Notes under the pieces: generated by a model | The model's input: only the letters and a program-made list of their open reading frames with translations | What the model was told of the DNA's origin: nothing | Database searches by the model: none | In this document: positions 21,267-32,596 of the stretch, piece after piece | Layout of the letters: each line of letters begins with the position of its first letter | Numbering within the stretch: position 1 is the first letter of the stretch | Made by a program: the position numbers and the translations under genes | NCBI GenBank assembly: GCA_029204225.1 | Contig: CM055093.1 | Span: 21,880,433-21,944,432 of the forward strand | Direction of reading: 5' to 3' | DNA: 64,000 nucleotides | DNA from: Diphasiastrum complanatum | Lineage: Eukaryota > Streptophyta > Lycopodiopsida > Lycopodiales > Lycopodiaceae

Positions 21267-21439
21267 AAAATGGTCAGCAAAAAAATGTGAAATTCAAAAG
21301 AATTGTTTAGATTCTCAAAGAGATGAAAACGCGAAGCGTCCTGCGACTTCGGATTCATGATCAAACCAAAATAAAAATACTCTCAAACCAGGATCGAAGA
21401 TCTTGTGGGCGAGGACCGTTGTTTTCCATAGACCTTTTG

Positions 21440-21575
21440 CCCATGCATAGACACAGTGCATGTACATCCTGTCTCATACTAGGATGGAACACACATGTCT
21501 ATACTGCATGCATGCATAGCCTGTGATCCTACTCAGCTATTATCCGAATTAGGCCTGACCCCTACATCTAAGACA
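21440..21575 (-). repeat. 136-bp partial LTR copy next to G3
   Basis: Matches 21131-21266 with only about two differences, and starts (minus sense) at the same TGTCTTAG end. It follows the broken protease of G3, so it is probably the 5' part of the G3 3' LTR. The 173 bp between the copies is not repeated. Confidence 0.8.
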
Positions 21576-22515
21576 GCCCCTAATGGTACAAACCCCCATT
21601 AGGGCCGTAACATTGAAAGTGAGAACATGCTTCTCAAAATCAATAGCCAGAGAAGGTGATTTCCTAAATAACCACTCATATCCCAAAATTAAATCAGTAC
21701 GAGCTAGGTCTAAAACATGGAAACTAACTAATTGTCTATTCTCTTGTATCAAAACTGGGAGATTCAGCACTTTCACGTTCCAAGTCTCCAACTCCGCTCC
21801 TGAAGCTAGATAAACTTTGTATCTATGATTATTGGCTTCAATTTCCAAGCTGAGTTTCTACACATGAGAATTAATGAAATTATGAGTAGAACCATTGTCT
21901 AGTAAAATACTTACTTCTTGATCTTTAATTGTGCCAGTTAAAAGGAAAAGTTCATTAGGCAATAAAGAAGCAATACTAACATTCACACTCACAATCCGTC
22001 TAATAAATTTCCAAAGTTTTACTTTTACCTCAAGGGATTTCAATCATCTGTGCCACATGCTTTCTTTCTTCTGGACAAAATTTCATCATATGCCCAGGCT
22101 TTTCACAAATGAAACAGAGACTCTCTTTCTTAGCCTTCATCCAGGACAGAGATTTATTCGTCTTCTTTTTCTTTGCTTGTTGGGGTTCCGATGTCAATTG
22201 ATCCAATTCGCCAAACTCGGTCTGGACCACGCTTCTTCCTCTTCTTGGTTTTCAAAGTGGTTGGAATATGTTGAAGCTACTTCTTGGACGCCATTATTGT
22301 GGAATCGTATGCTTTTTCAATCCGAAAAACATTTTCGAGGCATTGAAGCACATTCCTCCTACATTCGTTCTGATAGTTGACGAGCAAACCTAGGACAAAC
22401 TGCCATAAGGCCAACTTCGCATCGAATGATGGCACTCTATTTTAGAGGTCCATAAAGTCTTGGATATAAGAGTCCAAACTGTCCAAATTAACCTTAAATG
22501 CAGTTTTAACACTAT
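21576..22515 (-). pseudogene. Gypsy G3 gag-protease fragment
   Basis: The minus strand shows FDAKLALWQFVLGLLVNYQ (gag) near 22380-22430, then zinc knuckle CFICEKPGHMMKFC (CX2CX4HX4C) at about 22090-22130. The protease loop LLDNGSTHNFI, with Asn where Ser/Thr is expected, lies at about 21870-21900, and DLILGYEWL near 21670. The piece ends at 21576 against an LTR start. RT, RNase H and integrase are gone. It begins next to the short internal stub of an E-family element. Confidence 0.75.
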
Positions 22516-22590
22516 TCATGCCACAACAAGATGCCTAATGCAAGCTAACCATCCAAAAAACATGCTGCAAACTAAAAAATTGGCATAACT

Positions 22591-22607
22591 CCCCAGCAAC
22601 GGCGCCA
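22591..22607 (-). other. tRNA-Asp-type primer binding site
   Basis: Minus strand TGGCGCCGTTGCTGGGG, complementary to the 3' end of plant tRNA-Asp with one mismatch, four bases inside the LTR end. It shows that the adjoining E-family LTR is a 5' LTR. Confidence 0.8.
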
Positions 22608-22611
22608 AAAT

Positions 22612-23156
22612 TGTAGTGGGTTTCTTTCATGTCTTAACCTCAACCCAAGATCTAGCATCAAAGAGTAGAAATTAGTCGTCACGTGGAGGTTCGTTCCCAT
22701 GAGAGCGATAGCATATCTCGGATTTCACCATGAATGGAAGATCCATATTTAATTCTAACATCCATTAACCCTAAGCATTAACACTACGCATCCATTAACA
22801 CTACGATCCACAATGAAGATAGCTTACTCTTTCTCTCTCTTCTCTTCTCTCTCACAAAAAACATAAGAACATGCAATCCCAATAACAATCAGATCCAACA
22901 ATTAGCAAATACAATGAAAAGCATGAGAGATGGAGGAAAAGTGATGGAGAGACATTCACAAGAGAACCAATCTGCTTTATTGAAATGAAGATATGGACGT
23001 GTGTGGGAAACTCGAGTTGGTCCCTTTTTATAATGGAGAGGAGGACCCTCTCAGAATCCTATTGGTCCAATTCTACCTCCCTAACTATTCAAATTTAAAA
23101 AATAGTGGGAACCCGTTCAAAATTGAATGGAACTCCAACTTTATTCACTAATTTGA
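22612..23156 (-). repeat. E-family 5' LTR, truncated
   Basis: TGTAGTGGGTTTCTTTC and the next 540 bp align with the LTRs of E1 (from 4202) and E2 (from 36996). Similarity stops at about 23156 (CTAATTTGACA). The primer site lies just inside it, so in minus sense this is the 5' LTR of an element that has lost nearly all its interior. Confidence 0.8.
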
Positions 23157-24397
23157 CAAAAAAAAGCGTGCTAAGAAAAATGGAGGCCATCTAAAATCAT
23201 AGGAATTGACAGTTGGAACCACCTAAACATTTGGATAATAATGGAGAAGGGGCCTTGGAAGCACAAATCCTAGGAGCAGGACAACCTACTTGGTCTAAAA
23301 AAAAACTAGACCATGATCAAACATTCAAGGCCTCCACCCACCAAGCACATGCTATTTAATGGGGAGGCAACTTGGAGAACCTACGAACTTTGGCAACCTT
23401 CCAAAGAGGGATGGACATGCGACAAGAAGGGCTTGAAGGGCATGAGGTGCATGAAGATTGGCAAAATCCCATGTTGAAGGGGGACCATTGGAAATTGGCT
23501 ATAAAAGGAGCCCTCCCCTTCGATAAAAAGAGCTAATCTCATAGAGAGTTAGAAGGGTTCTTGCAATGGTGTTGAGTATGATATGGAGTTTGTGATTATC
23601 TTGTGTCTTTAAAAAGTTGGTTGTATGGAAGGTCCATCGTTGAATGATAGGTGTTTTTAGGTGGAGTAAATATTGTTTAGAATTGTTATTAGGGATCGTA
23701 GGTGGAGATCTCTTGCTCATGGATGAGGATTTTTCACTTTGATATTGTCATCAGGTATGAAGTAGATATTCTTATCCATAAGTGGGAATTTCATTTGATA
23801 AATTGATCATGCCTTACTCTCCCCAATCTAGATTTCTTGTGTGAGTAAGAGGAGTCTGAAGTATGAGCCATGTGTGGTGAGTAGGGAGTTTGCACATTTT
23901 GTGGCCCTTCAACCATAGGCAATAATTTCAGGAGAAGGAGAAAGGGAGTTGTCTTTTTTCATAGACCATCGTATCTATGGAATATTCCATCTGTATTCTA
24001 CTATATTTCAATGAATTTGGTAATTGCCAAATTTATGAGTATGTGCAATTACAAACTCGCAAAACGTTACTCGCAAAATGTCAAGCCTCGTGAGTAGGCA
24101 TTCTTTTCTTATTCATCAATTTTAGGTGTTTCATTGAATTTATCAATGGAAACATCCATCATTGTGGATTTTGGAGTTTTATTAAAATGAGTCCTTTAGT
24201 TATCATAAGAGTGTGCACATTAGAGTGTTGAAGTCTCATCCGATTTTATTTCTAATTCCATTTTAGAAGACATTGTTGGATTTATTCCTCTACTCTCCTA
24301 AATCCCATGTTAATCTAGTTTCATTCACATTGCTTGGCATTAGATTTTCATTCTTAAGTCAGTAATAGTTACTACTATCACCTAGACCAACTTCCAC
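23157..24397 (+). repeat. Putative 5' LTR and leader of copia C1
   Basis: Non-coding, upstream of the C1 gag start. It holds a canonical TATA box (GCTATAAAAGGAG at about 23498), as expected in a retrotransposon LTR. A weak primer-site-like TTGGCATTAGA near 24331 (9 of 12 to the tRNA-Met site) may mark the LTR end. No second LTR copy is present, so the limits are uncertain. Confidence 0.45.
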
Positions 24398-25205
24398 ATG
24401 GATTCCCAAGGGAAAGCCAGTCTCATCATGGACAAGCTTGATGGATCCAACTACCATCTGTGGAAATTTAAGATGAAAATTGTGCTAATGGCCAAGGAGT
24501 TATATGATGTTGTCACATGTGCAGAGGCAAGACCTAAAGCAGACGACGTTGCAATCTCCCGATAGAAGCTAAAGGATGGCAAGGCTTTCGCGCTGATCTT
24601 TCTCAACATATCAGACACACAAATTGGCCATGTGTCTAAAGCTCAGACCTCAAAAGAAGTCTGGGACATCTTGAGCACACTATACGATGTACGCGATGTA
24701 GCTTCCAAGCTACACCTCAGAAGGAGATTCTTCTCCCTCAAAATGACAAACGATGATTCACTACAGAATCACATCAACTAGTTCAAGAACCTGCTGCAGC
24801 AAATGGCCGTTGTCGGATCAATCATAGACGATCAAGATGTAGTAAAGACACTACTTTCAAGCTTGCCAACATTGTATGATAACTAAGTGCTGATGATCAC
24901 CACACACCCAGAGCTGACTCTATCGCGAGTTATTACGATGCTGCTACAAGAAGACTCCAAAAGAAACGAAACCTCCAGTTTCTCAAATGTCGACTCTCAC
25001 GTCTTATACACCAACGAAAGCACGACTAAGCAGAAGAATAAAGGCCCAAAGCAACCAAAGCAAAATCAGAAGCCGACACAACATTGAGAGCAGTCGAATC
25101 CGTCGACAAAGAAGAAGATGTTCTAGAGATAGTGCAAACGAACCAAACATGAGATTCAAGATTGTCGCATCCTACAAGCCAAGAATAGAGCACACAATAT
25201 CCTAG
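24398..25205 (+). pseudogene. C1 gag
   Basis: Starts at ATG 24398 with DKLDGSNYHLWKFKM, the copia gag entry motif 'L-G-NY--W'. It continues through SKEVWDILSTLYD, LHLRRRFFSLKM and ISR-type stops, and ends near a decayed zinc knuckle (CKRTKHEIQDC). At least five in-frame stops make it inactive. It belongs to the same family style as C4 and C5. Confidence 0.75.
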
Positions 25206-25220
25206 CACTAGGAGAGAGGC

Positions 25221-26120
25221 ATGGATACTTGTACTAAAAAATTAAGTCATTGCTCTTCTGCCTCTAATCAAGCTCTCAATACTTATATTCAGATCAATAA
25301 AAGTTTACTTTGGCATTATAGACTTGGTCATTTGAATCATGCTTCTGTATTACAGATGTCTAAACAATCTATTGTTCTTGATCTAGACTATCTAGATAGG
25401 AAACTCGAATTATCTATCTGTCAAGATTGTTTATTCGGTAAGCAGGCTAGGAAACCATTCAGATCAAGCCAACAGCACATTGCTAGAGGATTGTTAGATA
25501 TTTTACATATAGACATATGTGGCCCAATGCAGAATCCTTCATTGAAGGATGCAAAGTACTTCATTTCTTTTATTGATAAATTTTCCAGAAGGACAATGGT
25601 GTACTTTATTAAGAAAAAGTCAGAAGCCTTCAACTGCTTCAAAATCTTCAAGGGGCGTGCAGAGAAAGAAACCGGTAAGAAGATCAAAGCCCTAAGGTCC
25701 GACAATGGTGGAGAATATATCTCTACTGAATTCAAGGAATACTACCAAAGCCAAGGCATTGAACAGTAGTTTATCACTCCCTATTCACCTCAGTCAAATG
25801 GCTTAGCCAAGATGAAGAATCGTACCCTGGTCAAGTCAACCAAATGCATGCTGGCACACGGATCTTTACCAAAGAGTTTTTGGGCTGAAGCTGTCTCCAC
25901 TGCAGCTTACATCCAAAACAGATGTTCGACCAAGGCCCTCTCGGGTAAATCACCTCATGACGTTTGGACAGGATCTAAACCTTCAGTGAAAAACCTATGA
26001 GTATTCAAATGCATTGTGCCTACGCGCATATCCCGAAAGAGACAAGGAAGAAATTCGGCTTCCAAGGTCTCAAGACCATCGTGATCGGATATACTTTTTC
26101 TGGCAACACTTACAAGTTGT
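25221..26120 (+). pseudogene. C1 integrase
   Basis: GAG-pre-integrase LLWHYRLGHLNHASV, then DILHIDICGPM (first Asp), [10 protein letters not shown] (second Asp) and, after one stop, SPQSNGLAKMKNRTL. In the last the catalytic Glu position of 'GLAE-KN' reads Lys. This and the stops show it is dead. KSFWAEAVSTAAYIQNR and GKSPHDVWTG follow, typical of copia integrase C-termini. Confidence 0.8.
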
Positions 26121-26571
26121 ACGATCCCGATATCTAGCAAATATTATTCCGCAAAGATACAGTCTTTATTGAGGATCAGTTCATCGACTTCAAAGGCAAG
26201 GGTAAAGTTCCATGTGAACTCTCAACACATGCCTCCGACATGACAATTCAAGCCTCTGGTTCAAGCGTGCCAATAGTTGATCAACTATTAGAAAACGATT
26301 TAAAAGAAGATGTTGTTGTTGCTCAATGACAACAAGTCCAAGGATTGGATCATCAACCAACGCAAGAAGAATGAACCGAATGCGCTCACAACCCACAAGG
26401 TATATTAATGAGTTTGCCTGTCTTTTGATTAAGGAACCTACAATCGCAGGCACTCAGTCAACCAGACTCCAATCTCTGGAGAGAAGCAATGGATAGAGAG
26501 TATTCCTCTATGTGATCAAGAACCAGACATGGTCATTAGTCGAACCACCTGTTGACAGCAATCTTATCAAT

Positions 26572-26935
26572 TGTGGATGTACTTGCTCTATAAAGGGATC
26601 AACCAAATTAATGAGAAGTCGATGAGACATTGGCAATTTATAGTTTTGCTTGTATTTTCCACATTTGTCTTGTGTTTTTGTGATTGGAATGCATTTCTAA
26701 GCTTGATTACTTTACTCTCTGTTTACAGGCTATACAGGTACTACCCTCCACATGTTGAGGCCGCTCCTCTAAGATTTTAATCATTTGATCCATTGCTCTT
26801 GCTTAAATCATAGTGTAATGCATCTAGATCAAGATCTAACACCTAGAACTTGATAGATCATTGGATTAAACAATCAATAACTCTTAATTATTGATTAGTA
26901 CAATCATAATTGTCCTTTTTCTCTAAAAATTGATA
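26572..26935 (+). repeat. C2 left LTR (5'-truncated)
   Basis: Matches 30909-31269 from TGTGGATGTACTTG to ATTGATA. It contains a TCTATAAAGGG TATA-like box near 26588. It ends directly at the primer binding site. Confidence 0.85.
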
Positions 26936-26947
26936 TGGTATCAGAGC
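26936..26947 (+). other. Primer binding site of C2 (tRNA-Met)
   Basis: Exact TGGTATCAGAGC immediately after the LTR end, the copia primer site for initiator tRNA-Met. Confidence 0.9.
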
Positions 26948-27512
26948 CAAGAGTGATCTAGTGATTAATTAAAATAGTGAAATCATTGACAAGGTGTTGT
27001 TACTTGAGAGGGCGAGTTAAAGGAGAGAGGTACCATCAATTTTTTTGGGTCAAGAACGATTTGTGGGCTGTCGATGTACTGTCCACACGTGTGAAACCAT
27101 ACGGCAACCTTCAAGCTAACTTTCTTTAGTGTTTTTGATCAAAAAATGTGCATACTAGTCCGAAATTCAAGATTTTTGGTGCATTGTCTAGATCTAGGTT
27201 CAATCCTTTGAATGCTAATGATCAAATAGTGTTTTGATTCATTGAAGCAATTCATTTTGAAGCATTAGGTCATATCTATAAGGCTGATTTGTTGGGATCT
27301 TAGGTGTGCATAAAAAATCAATCAAAATTGTACTAGAATCAATATTTTGGAGGAGTGACTTGGTAGGATATTTGAAGTAGATCTATTATACCATCATCCA
27401 AGTTGAACTAGGTTGATTGGGCCGAGATTGGAGCTTCTTGGAAAGCTAGAAATCTATCTTAGATCACTCATTATCAAGAGATATTTGTGCATCTCATGGG
27501 CTTTCATTCACA
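26948..27512 (+). other. C2 leader
   Basis: Non-coding leader between primer site and gag. It carries one CACACGTGTG palindrome at 27084-27093 like those in the LTR. Confidence 0.5.
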
Positions 27513-28401
27513 ATGTCATCCATGGGTGGATATTTGTTAGAATCTAGTGAGAAACTAACTTCCACAAACTATTCCATTTGGAAAGTGAGGATGGAATCAC
27601 TACTTGTGATCCATGATCTCTTTGATATTGTTTTAGGAGTTGAGGAGGAGCATCAATTAGAATACAAGAAGAGGGCTAGATTAGCCTTACATTGCTTAAA
27701 GTTGAATGTGAGCAATGACCTCTTGAAGGAGGTGGCTTCTTATGCCTCATCAAAAGAGGCTTGGGATTCACTAAAGAGAATTTATGAATCCAATAACACT
27801 TCAAAAGTGCTTATGCTAAGAAACTTGATCTTGCAAAGCATAAGGGAGGAGTTGACTCAAGTGGATCTTTGGCACAAAATATTAGGCCATCCTAATCTTC
27901 AATCAATGGAATCCATGGCATCAAAGGAGCTAGCTCTCGGCCTATCAATAGCTTTCAAGAAGTGTGGCAAAGTGTATGAGGCATGTGGCCTTGCAAAGTC
28001 ACACAAGACTTCCTATGAGAGATCTTTGACAAGATCTACCTCACCTTTAGATCTTATTCATTCTGATGTACATGTTTTTTTCTCATGAAAGTAATGGAGG
28101 TGCCTTAATGTATGTGACTTTCGTAGATTATCGTACTAGATACACTTGGATTGAATTATTGCCTAAGAAAAGCCTTGTATATGAAGCTTTTGTAAAGTTT
28201 AAGTCTCAAGTGGAAAAGCAACTTAGTTCTTGCATTAAAGTTATAAGATGTGATAATGGAGGAGAGTATATCTCCAACAGGATGAGAGACTTTTGTGAGA
28301 TCAATGGCATTAAGAGAGAGCTCACTTGTTCCTACACCCCCCAACAAAATGGGGTGGCTGAGAGGAAAAATAGGAGTATGTGCAAAGTATTTAAGACTTG
28401 A
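27513..28401 (+). pseudogene. C2 gag-integrase deletion fusion
   Basis: The ORF starts MSSMGGYLLESSEKLTSTNY and shows gag motifs (NYSIWKVRMESLL, SSKEAWDSLKRIYES) for about 115 codons. It then passes without a stop into the GAG-pre-integrase motif DLWHKILGHPNLQ and integrase (LIHSDVH; after a frameshift near 28075, [35 protein letters not shown]). Zinc knuckle and protease are missing, so an in-frame deletion fused gag to integrase. The integrase Asp, Asp and Glu positions all survive. Confidence 0.8.
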
Positions 28402-29610
28402 TGCATCTCTACCCATCTCTTTTTGGGGGGAGGCCATAACTTGTGCTAATTACTTATGTAATAGGCTTCCTAGTAGTGTTATTGGTGGGATCTCACCATT
28501 TCAAGCTTTGTTTGGAAATAAGCCCAATGTAAAAGATTTTAAAGTATTTGGATGTATATGTTATGTCCACATTCCTTTGGAAACTATTATGAAAGAAGAT
28601 GCAACAAAAGTTAGCAAGGATGTCTTATTTGATGAATCTCGAAATTACAAGATGTCTCCAAATGCATCTAATCTTTTAGGTGATGAAGATCTTGCAACAC
28701 CCAAGGAGGAGCCTCTTGAAAATGATCTTTTGGAAGATTACAATCAAGTTCCAAAGGGGCCAAGAAGATCCACAAGGAGCAAGGCCGAGCCTTCAAGGCT
28801 CACATACTTTGAGAAAGGGAAGCAAAGGGAAGACACAACTCCTTCTACCTCTTACTCTTTTCTAACCACAATGCTTGAAGAGCCATCATGTTATGAAGAT
28901 GCAAGTAGATCACAAGTTTGGAGAGATGCAATGCAAGTAGAGTTTGATGCTTTGATAGATAATCAAACTTGGAATCTTGTACACCTTCCATATGGGAAGA
29001 AGCCACTTGCATGTAAGTGGATCTATAGATTAAAGTACAATCAAGAATGATCTATAAGTAAGTACAAAGCTAGATTGGTTGCTAAGGGGTTTCTTTAAAC
29101 TAAAGGCATAGATTATGAAGAAACATTTGCTCCTATAGCAAAGCTTGTAACCATTAGATTGATCATTTGTATTGCTACTTTGTTCAAGTGGAATATCTAT
29201 CAAATGGATGTGACCAATGCTTGGAGGAGGAAATATACATGTTGCAACCCAAGGGCTTCATCAAGGACAGTGGTGAGGAGGACAAGGTTTGCCACTTAAG
29301 GAAGAGCCTATGTGGGTTGAAGCAAGCACCTAGAGCTTGGTACTCTAGGTTGCATGATTTTCTCTACTCTCTTGGCTTTATGATTAGTTCTTATGAGCCT
29401 TCTTTGTACATCAAATGTAATGATGGAAGATCATCATTTTAGTACTTTATGTTGATGATATCATATTGATAGGAAATGATGGCGAAGGCATAAGGAATAT
29501 TAAAGCTTCTTTGTCTAGTGAATTCAAGATGGTAAATCTAGGACTTCTTAAGTTCATACTTGGAATAGAAGTTACTAGAGGTAGTTATTTTACTTTTATA
29601 AGTCAATCAA
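28402..29610 (+). pseudogene. C2 integrase C-terminus and reverse transcriptase
   Basis: Open to 29050, with SFWGEAITCANYLCNRLPS, PFQALFGNKPNV and RRSTRSKAEPSRL. The RT begins at VWRDAMQVEFDALIDNQTW and KPLACKWIYRLK. Stops follow at 29048 and 29098. Then FAPIAKLVTIRL, MLQPKGFI, KSLCGLKQAPRAWYSRL and, in a shifted frame, LYVDDI at about 29448 (catalytic YVDD intact). Stops and frameshifts break it. Confidence 0.8.
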
Positions 29611-29634
29611 ACTTCCATTCTTGAAAGGTTTGGC

Positions 29635-30408
29635 ATGAAAGATTGTAAGGGGATTGACACCCGTATGGAGCAAGTTTGTAAAGTTACTAATGATTGTGAT
29701 GAAGCATTCTTTGAGGACATCACACTCTTTAGGAAGCTAATAGTCTCCTTAATCTATTTGGCAATCACTAGACCAGATTTGAGTTATAGTGTAAGCAAGT
29801 TAAGTCAATGTATGCAAGGTCTTTTGATGCATCATTGGAAAAGTGCCAAGAGAGTGCTTAGATATGTCTTTTCTACTAGATTTTTTGGCATTCTCTATCA
29901 AGGATCTAACCTATACTTGAGGGCATTTTTGGATTCAGATTTTGCAGAAGATAAGATGGATGGAAGATCCATAAGTGCATTTGTCACTTTTCTTTGTGGA
30001 GGAGTGATATCTTGGCTTTCCAATAAGCAAGATACAATTTATCTTTCCTCTTGTGAAGCCGAGTACAAGGCATTGACTTCAACAACCAAAGAACTCCTAT
30101 GGCTAAGAAGACTTTTGGTGGAGCTTCAAGTGCTAAAGGCCAAGGAGATCCCTTGCATCTATTGTGACAATCAAGCTTCTCAACAAATTGCTACCAATCC
30201 GATCTTCCATGCTAGAACAAAGCATATTGAGATAGCTCATCACTTTGTGAGGGAGAAGGTGCAATCCAAAGAGGTTCAACTTCATCATGTGCCATCATCT
30301 GAGTGTGTAGCTGATATCTTAACCAAACCTTTGGCTAAAGATCCATTTTTCAAGTTAAGAGATGCTCTTGGAGTTGTAGATAGATGTACATTAGACTTGC
30401 CAAGTTAG
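29635..30408 (+). pseudogene. C2 RNase H, open frame
   Basis: 257 codons open to the natural stop. It has SLIYLAITRPDLSYSVS, the linker of copia RNase H. FLDSDFAEDKMDGRS carries the first Asp, SSCEAEYKALTS the Glu and CDNQASQQIA an Asp, followed by ARTKHIEIAHHFV and ADILTKPLA at the end, as usual for copia. As a domain it looks intact, but it depends on a broken polyprotein. Confidence 0.85.
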
Positions 30409-30421
30409 AAGTGAGGAGAAG
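30407..30421 (+). other. Polypurine tract of C2
   Basis: AGAAGTGAGGAGAAG directly before the right LTR start TGTTAAAAAT; it primes plus-strand synthesis. Confidence 0.8.
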
Positions 30422-31269
30422 TGTTAAAAATATCACTTCCAACTTCATGTACTTTGTAGATCTTGAGATAATTGATCTTGATAGGATCTCACACGTGTGG
30501 AGTCTGTTCCCACATGTGAAAGAATGTACATAATCACTTTTATAAAGTTAGATTGATTTTAGCTAGATCTACACTAGTGTGAAATTGACCTTTGAGTAGA
30601 ATCTTGAAATTGGTCAAATTGGTCAAACTTTATGTAAATAGATTGGACTTCCATGTGAATGAGTTATTACTCACACATGTCAAGATACCATTCACACGTG
30701 TGGATAAGCTTCTAGATGATAAGATAGGAAGATTCCATTAGATCCTATTTTATAGAAAATATTCCTATAAATGTGGAAATCTAGCTTTTTGTTTTCTAGC
30801 CAAAGAGAATAGTCAACTTTGGGAAATGAGCACATATGGCTCACATTGGTGGATCTGGATGACTAGGCACTCTTCACGCGTGTGAAGGCTTGCTGGACAA
30901 TACACAGCTTGTGGATGTACTTGATCTATAAAGGGATCAATCAAATCAATGAGAAGTTGATGAGACATTGGCAATTTCTAGTTTTGCTTGTATTTTCCAC
31001 ATTTGTCTTGTGTTTTTGTGATTGGAATGCATTTATAAGCTTGAGTACTTTACTCTCTATTTACAGGCCGTATAGGTACTACCCTCCACACGTGTGAGGC
31101 TGCTTCTCTAAGATTTTAATCATTTGATCCATTGCTCTTGCTTAAATCATAGTGTAATGCATCTAGATCAAGATCTAACACCTAGAACTTGATAGATCAT
31201 TGGATTAAGCAATCAACTTGATGATTGAATAGTACAATCATAATTGTCCTTTTTCTCTGAAAATTGACA
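30422..31269 (+). repeat. C2 right LTR
   Basis: 848 bp, TGTTAAAA...AAAATTGACA; the ends TGTTAA/TTGACA are imperfect inverted repeats. It contains three exact CACACGTGTG or near-identical palindromes (30490, 30693, 31087) and related CACATGTG/TTCACGCGTGTGAA copies. A TATA-like box lies at about 30928. Confidence 0.85.
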
Positions 31270-32202
31270 GTCTGCATAAATACACTATGTTTTCAACAGT
31301 CTGCAAAAATGAACTAATTGTCGCACAGTTCGCATTTTTCAACTCTCGAAAAATGTGACAATTTCCCAACAATGACTTCATTTCAACTTCTTCAAAGAAG
31401 TAAACTTTTGTCGATTTTTTTTTTTCGCATTTTTCCAAAATGCGACAATTTAGTGTACTTGAACAAATAAGCTGTTTGTCAGCTTTTTCACATTTCTTCT
31501 AAAAATGCGAAATGTGACTATTTCAACATCAGTTTCACCACCTTCGGATTTTTACAACACCTTCGAGTTTTTCAATGAACGACTTCGATCGTCGGGTCAC
31601 TCAACTACCTTTGTCTGAGGTGTTTGACTACTTCGACGAGCGACATACTCAACTACTTTTATCCGAAGTGTCCGACTTCTTCAACCATCAAGTCACTCAA
31701 CAACCGACGTCATCGAAGTCATCTGAAGTGTCCGACGTCTTCGATGATCGACTTATTTAGCCACTTCGATGGATCAACCTATCCATCCAATTCGACGTTT
31801 CAAACTTTGACGATCGAGTCAACCGACTCATTCGACTTCCTCAATGACTTCAAGTCATCTGTCTCGTTTGACTAAAAAATACATTGTATAACTGTTCAAA
31901 TATTTATTGAGTACAACAAAGTACGTAGTTGTAGTTCAAACATTTATGGTATTTAATCACAAGGATGTGGTGTATAAATACATCTTCATCATGCATTCTC
32001 CATAATGCTCCGCCAACAAAGCGAAGAATATCGAGCGTCCAAGTTACGTCTCCATCGCTGGCTATAACGTACTCAATGTTTTCAAGCTTTCATTGTAATA
32101 TAGAAGCAATACGTTCTATCATCTATGTTTAGTGTAGATGTACTTACTATCTGTCCACGCTTGTTCACGCTTGTTCACTCACTCTGATCAGATCACGGAT
32201 GT
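31270..32202 (+). repeat. C5 left LTR
   Basis: Starts at the end of C2 and matches the right copy at 35164-35818 in blocks (AATACACTATGTTTT, CAACCATCAAGTCACTC, GTGTATAAATACAT, CACGCTTGTTCACTCAC). It has about 300 bp that the right copy lacks. A TATA box (GTATAAATACATC) lies near 31972. Internal reiteration of CGAAGT/TCCGAC words is visible at 31560-31760. The exact end is uncertain. Confidence 0.7.
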
Positions 32203-32596
32203 CAACAACTCCTTGGTATCTGATCAAACAATGATTGTCTTTGACGCCTAAGGAATTTGCATTATCACTTCTTTACATTCTGAACTGAACTTCATACTGA
32301 AAATCAATTTACAGTAATACCACACATCATCTAATCTCTTCAGCAGACTATACTCACATTTTTTAGTATGAATTACTTTTTAAGATCTTGTAGGTGAGAA
32401 CGCTTGAGCTGTTATCATATTTCAGCATTTACATTCTTTTAGACTGTTCTTGCTCATAGCAACCCATAATAATGGGAGAGTCATTTCACAACTACTCTCT
32501 TTTCTCTTCCTTCGTTTGCATTACTCTCATCCAATAGATTGGTATTAGACCTTAGCTCAATAAACCGAGAGACTGTTATATTCTATTACTATCAAA
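32203..32596 (+). other. C5 leader with candidate primer sites
   Basis: Two sequences match 10 of 12 positions of the tRNA-Met primer site: TGGTATCTGATC at 32214 and TGGTATTAGACC at 32540. The first sits nearer the LTR end judged from the right copy. No coding frame. Confidence 0.45.

Larger units (their letters stand above)
24398..26570 (+). mobile_element. Ty1/copia element C1 (truncated)
   Basis: Plus-strand copia coding remnant: gag (24398-25205), then integrase (25221-26120) and a degraded stretch up to 26570. There the 5'-truncated LTR of C2 takes over. The protease segment is missing between gag and integrase; RT and RNase H are absent. Confidence 0.75.
26572..31269 (+). mobile_element. 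Ty1/copia element C2 with both LTRs
   Basis: Plus strand. It has a 5'-truncated left LTR (26572-26935), tRNA-Met primer site (26936-26947), leader, gag fused by deletion to integrase (27513-28401), integrase C-terminus and RT (28295-29600), RNase H (29635-30408), polypurine tract (30407-30421) and a full right LTR (30422-31269). The LTR copies differ at about a dozen sites over 360 bp, suggesting a moderately old insertion. The left LTR lacks its first ~490 bp and abuts C1. Confidence 0.85.
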
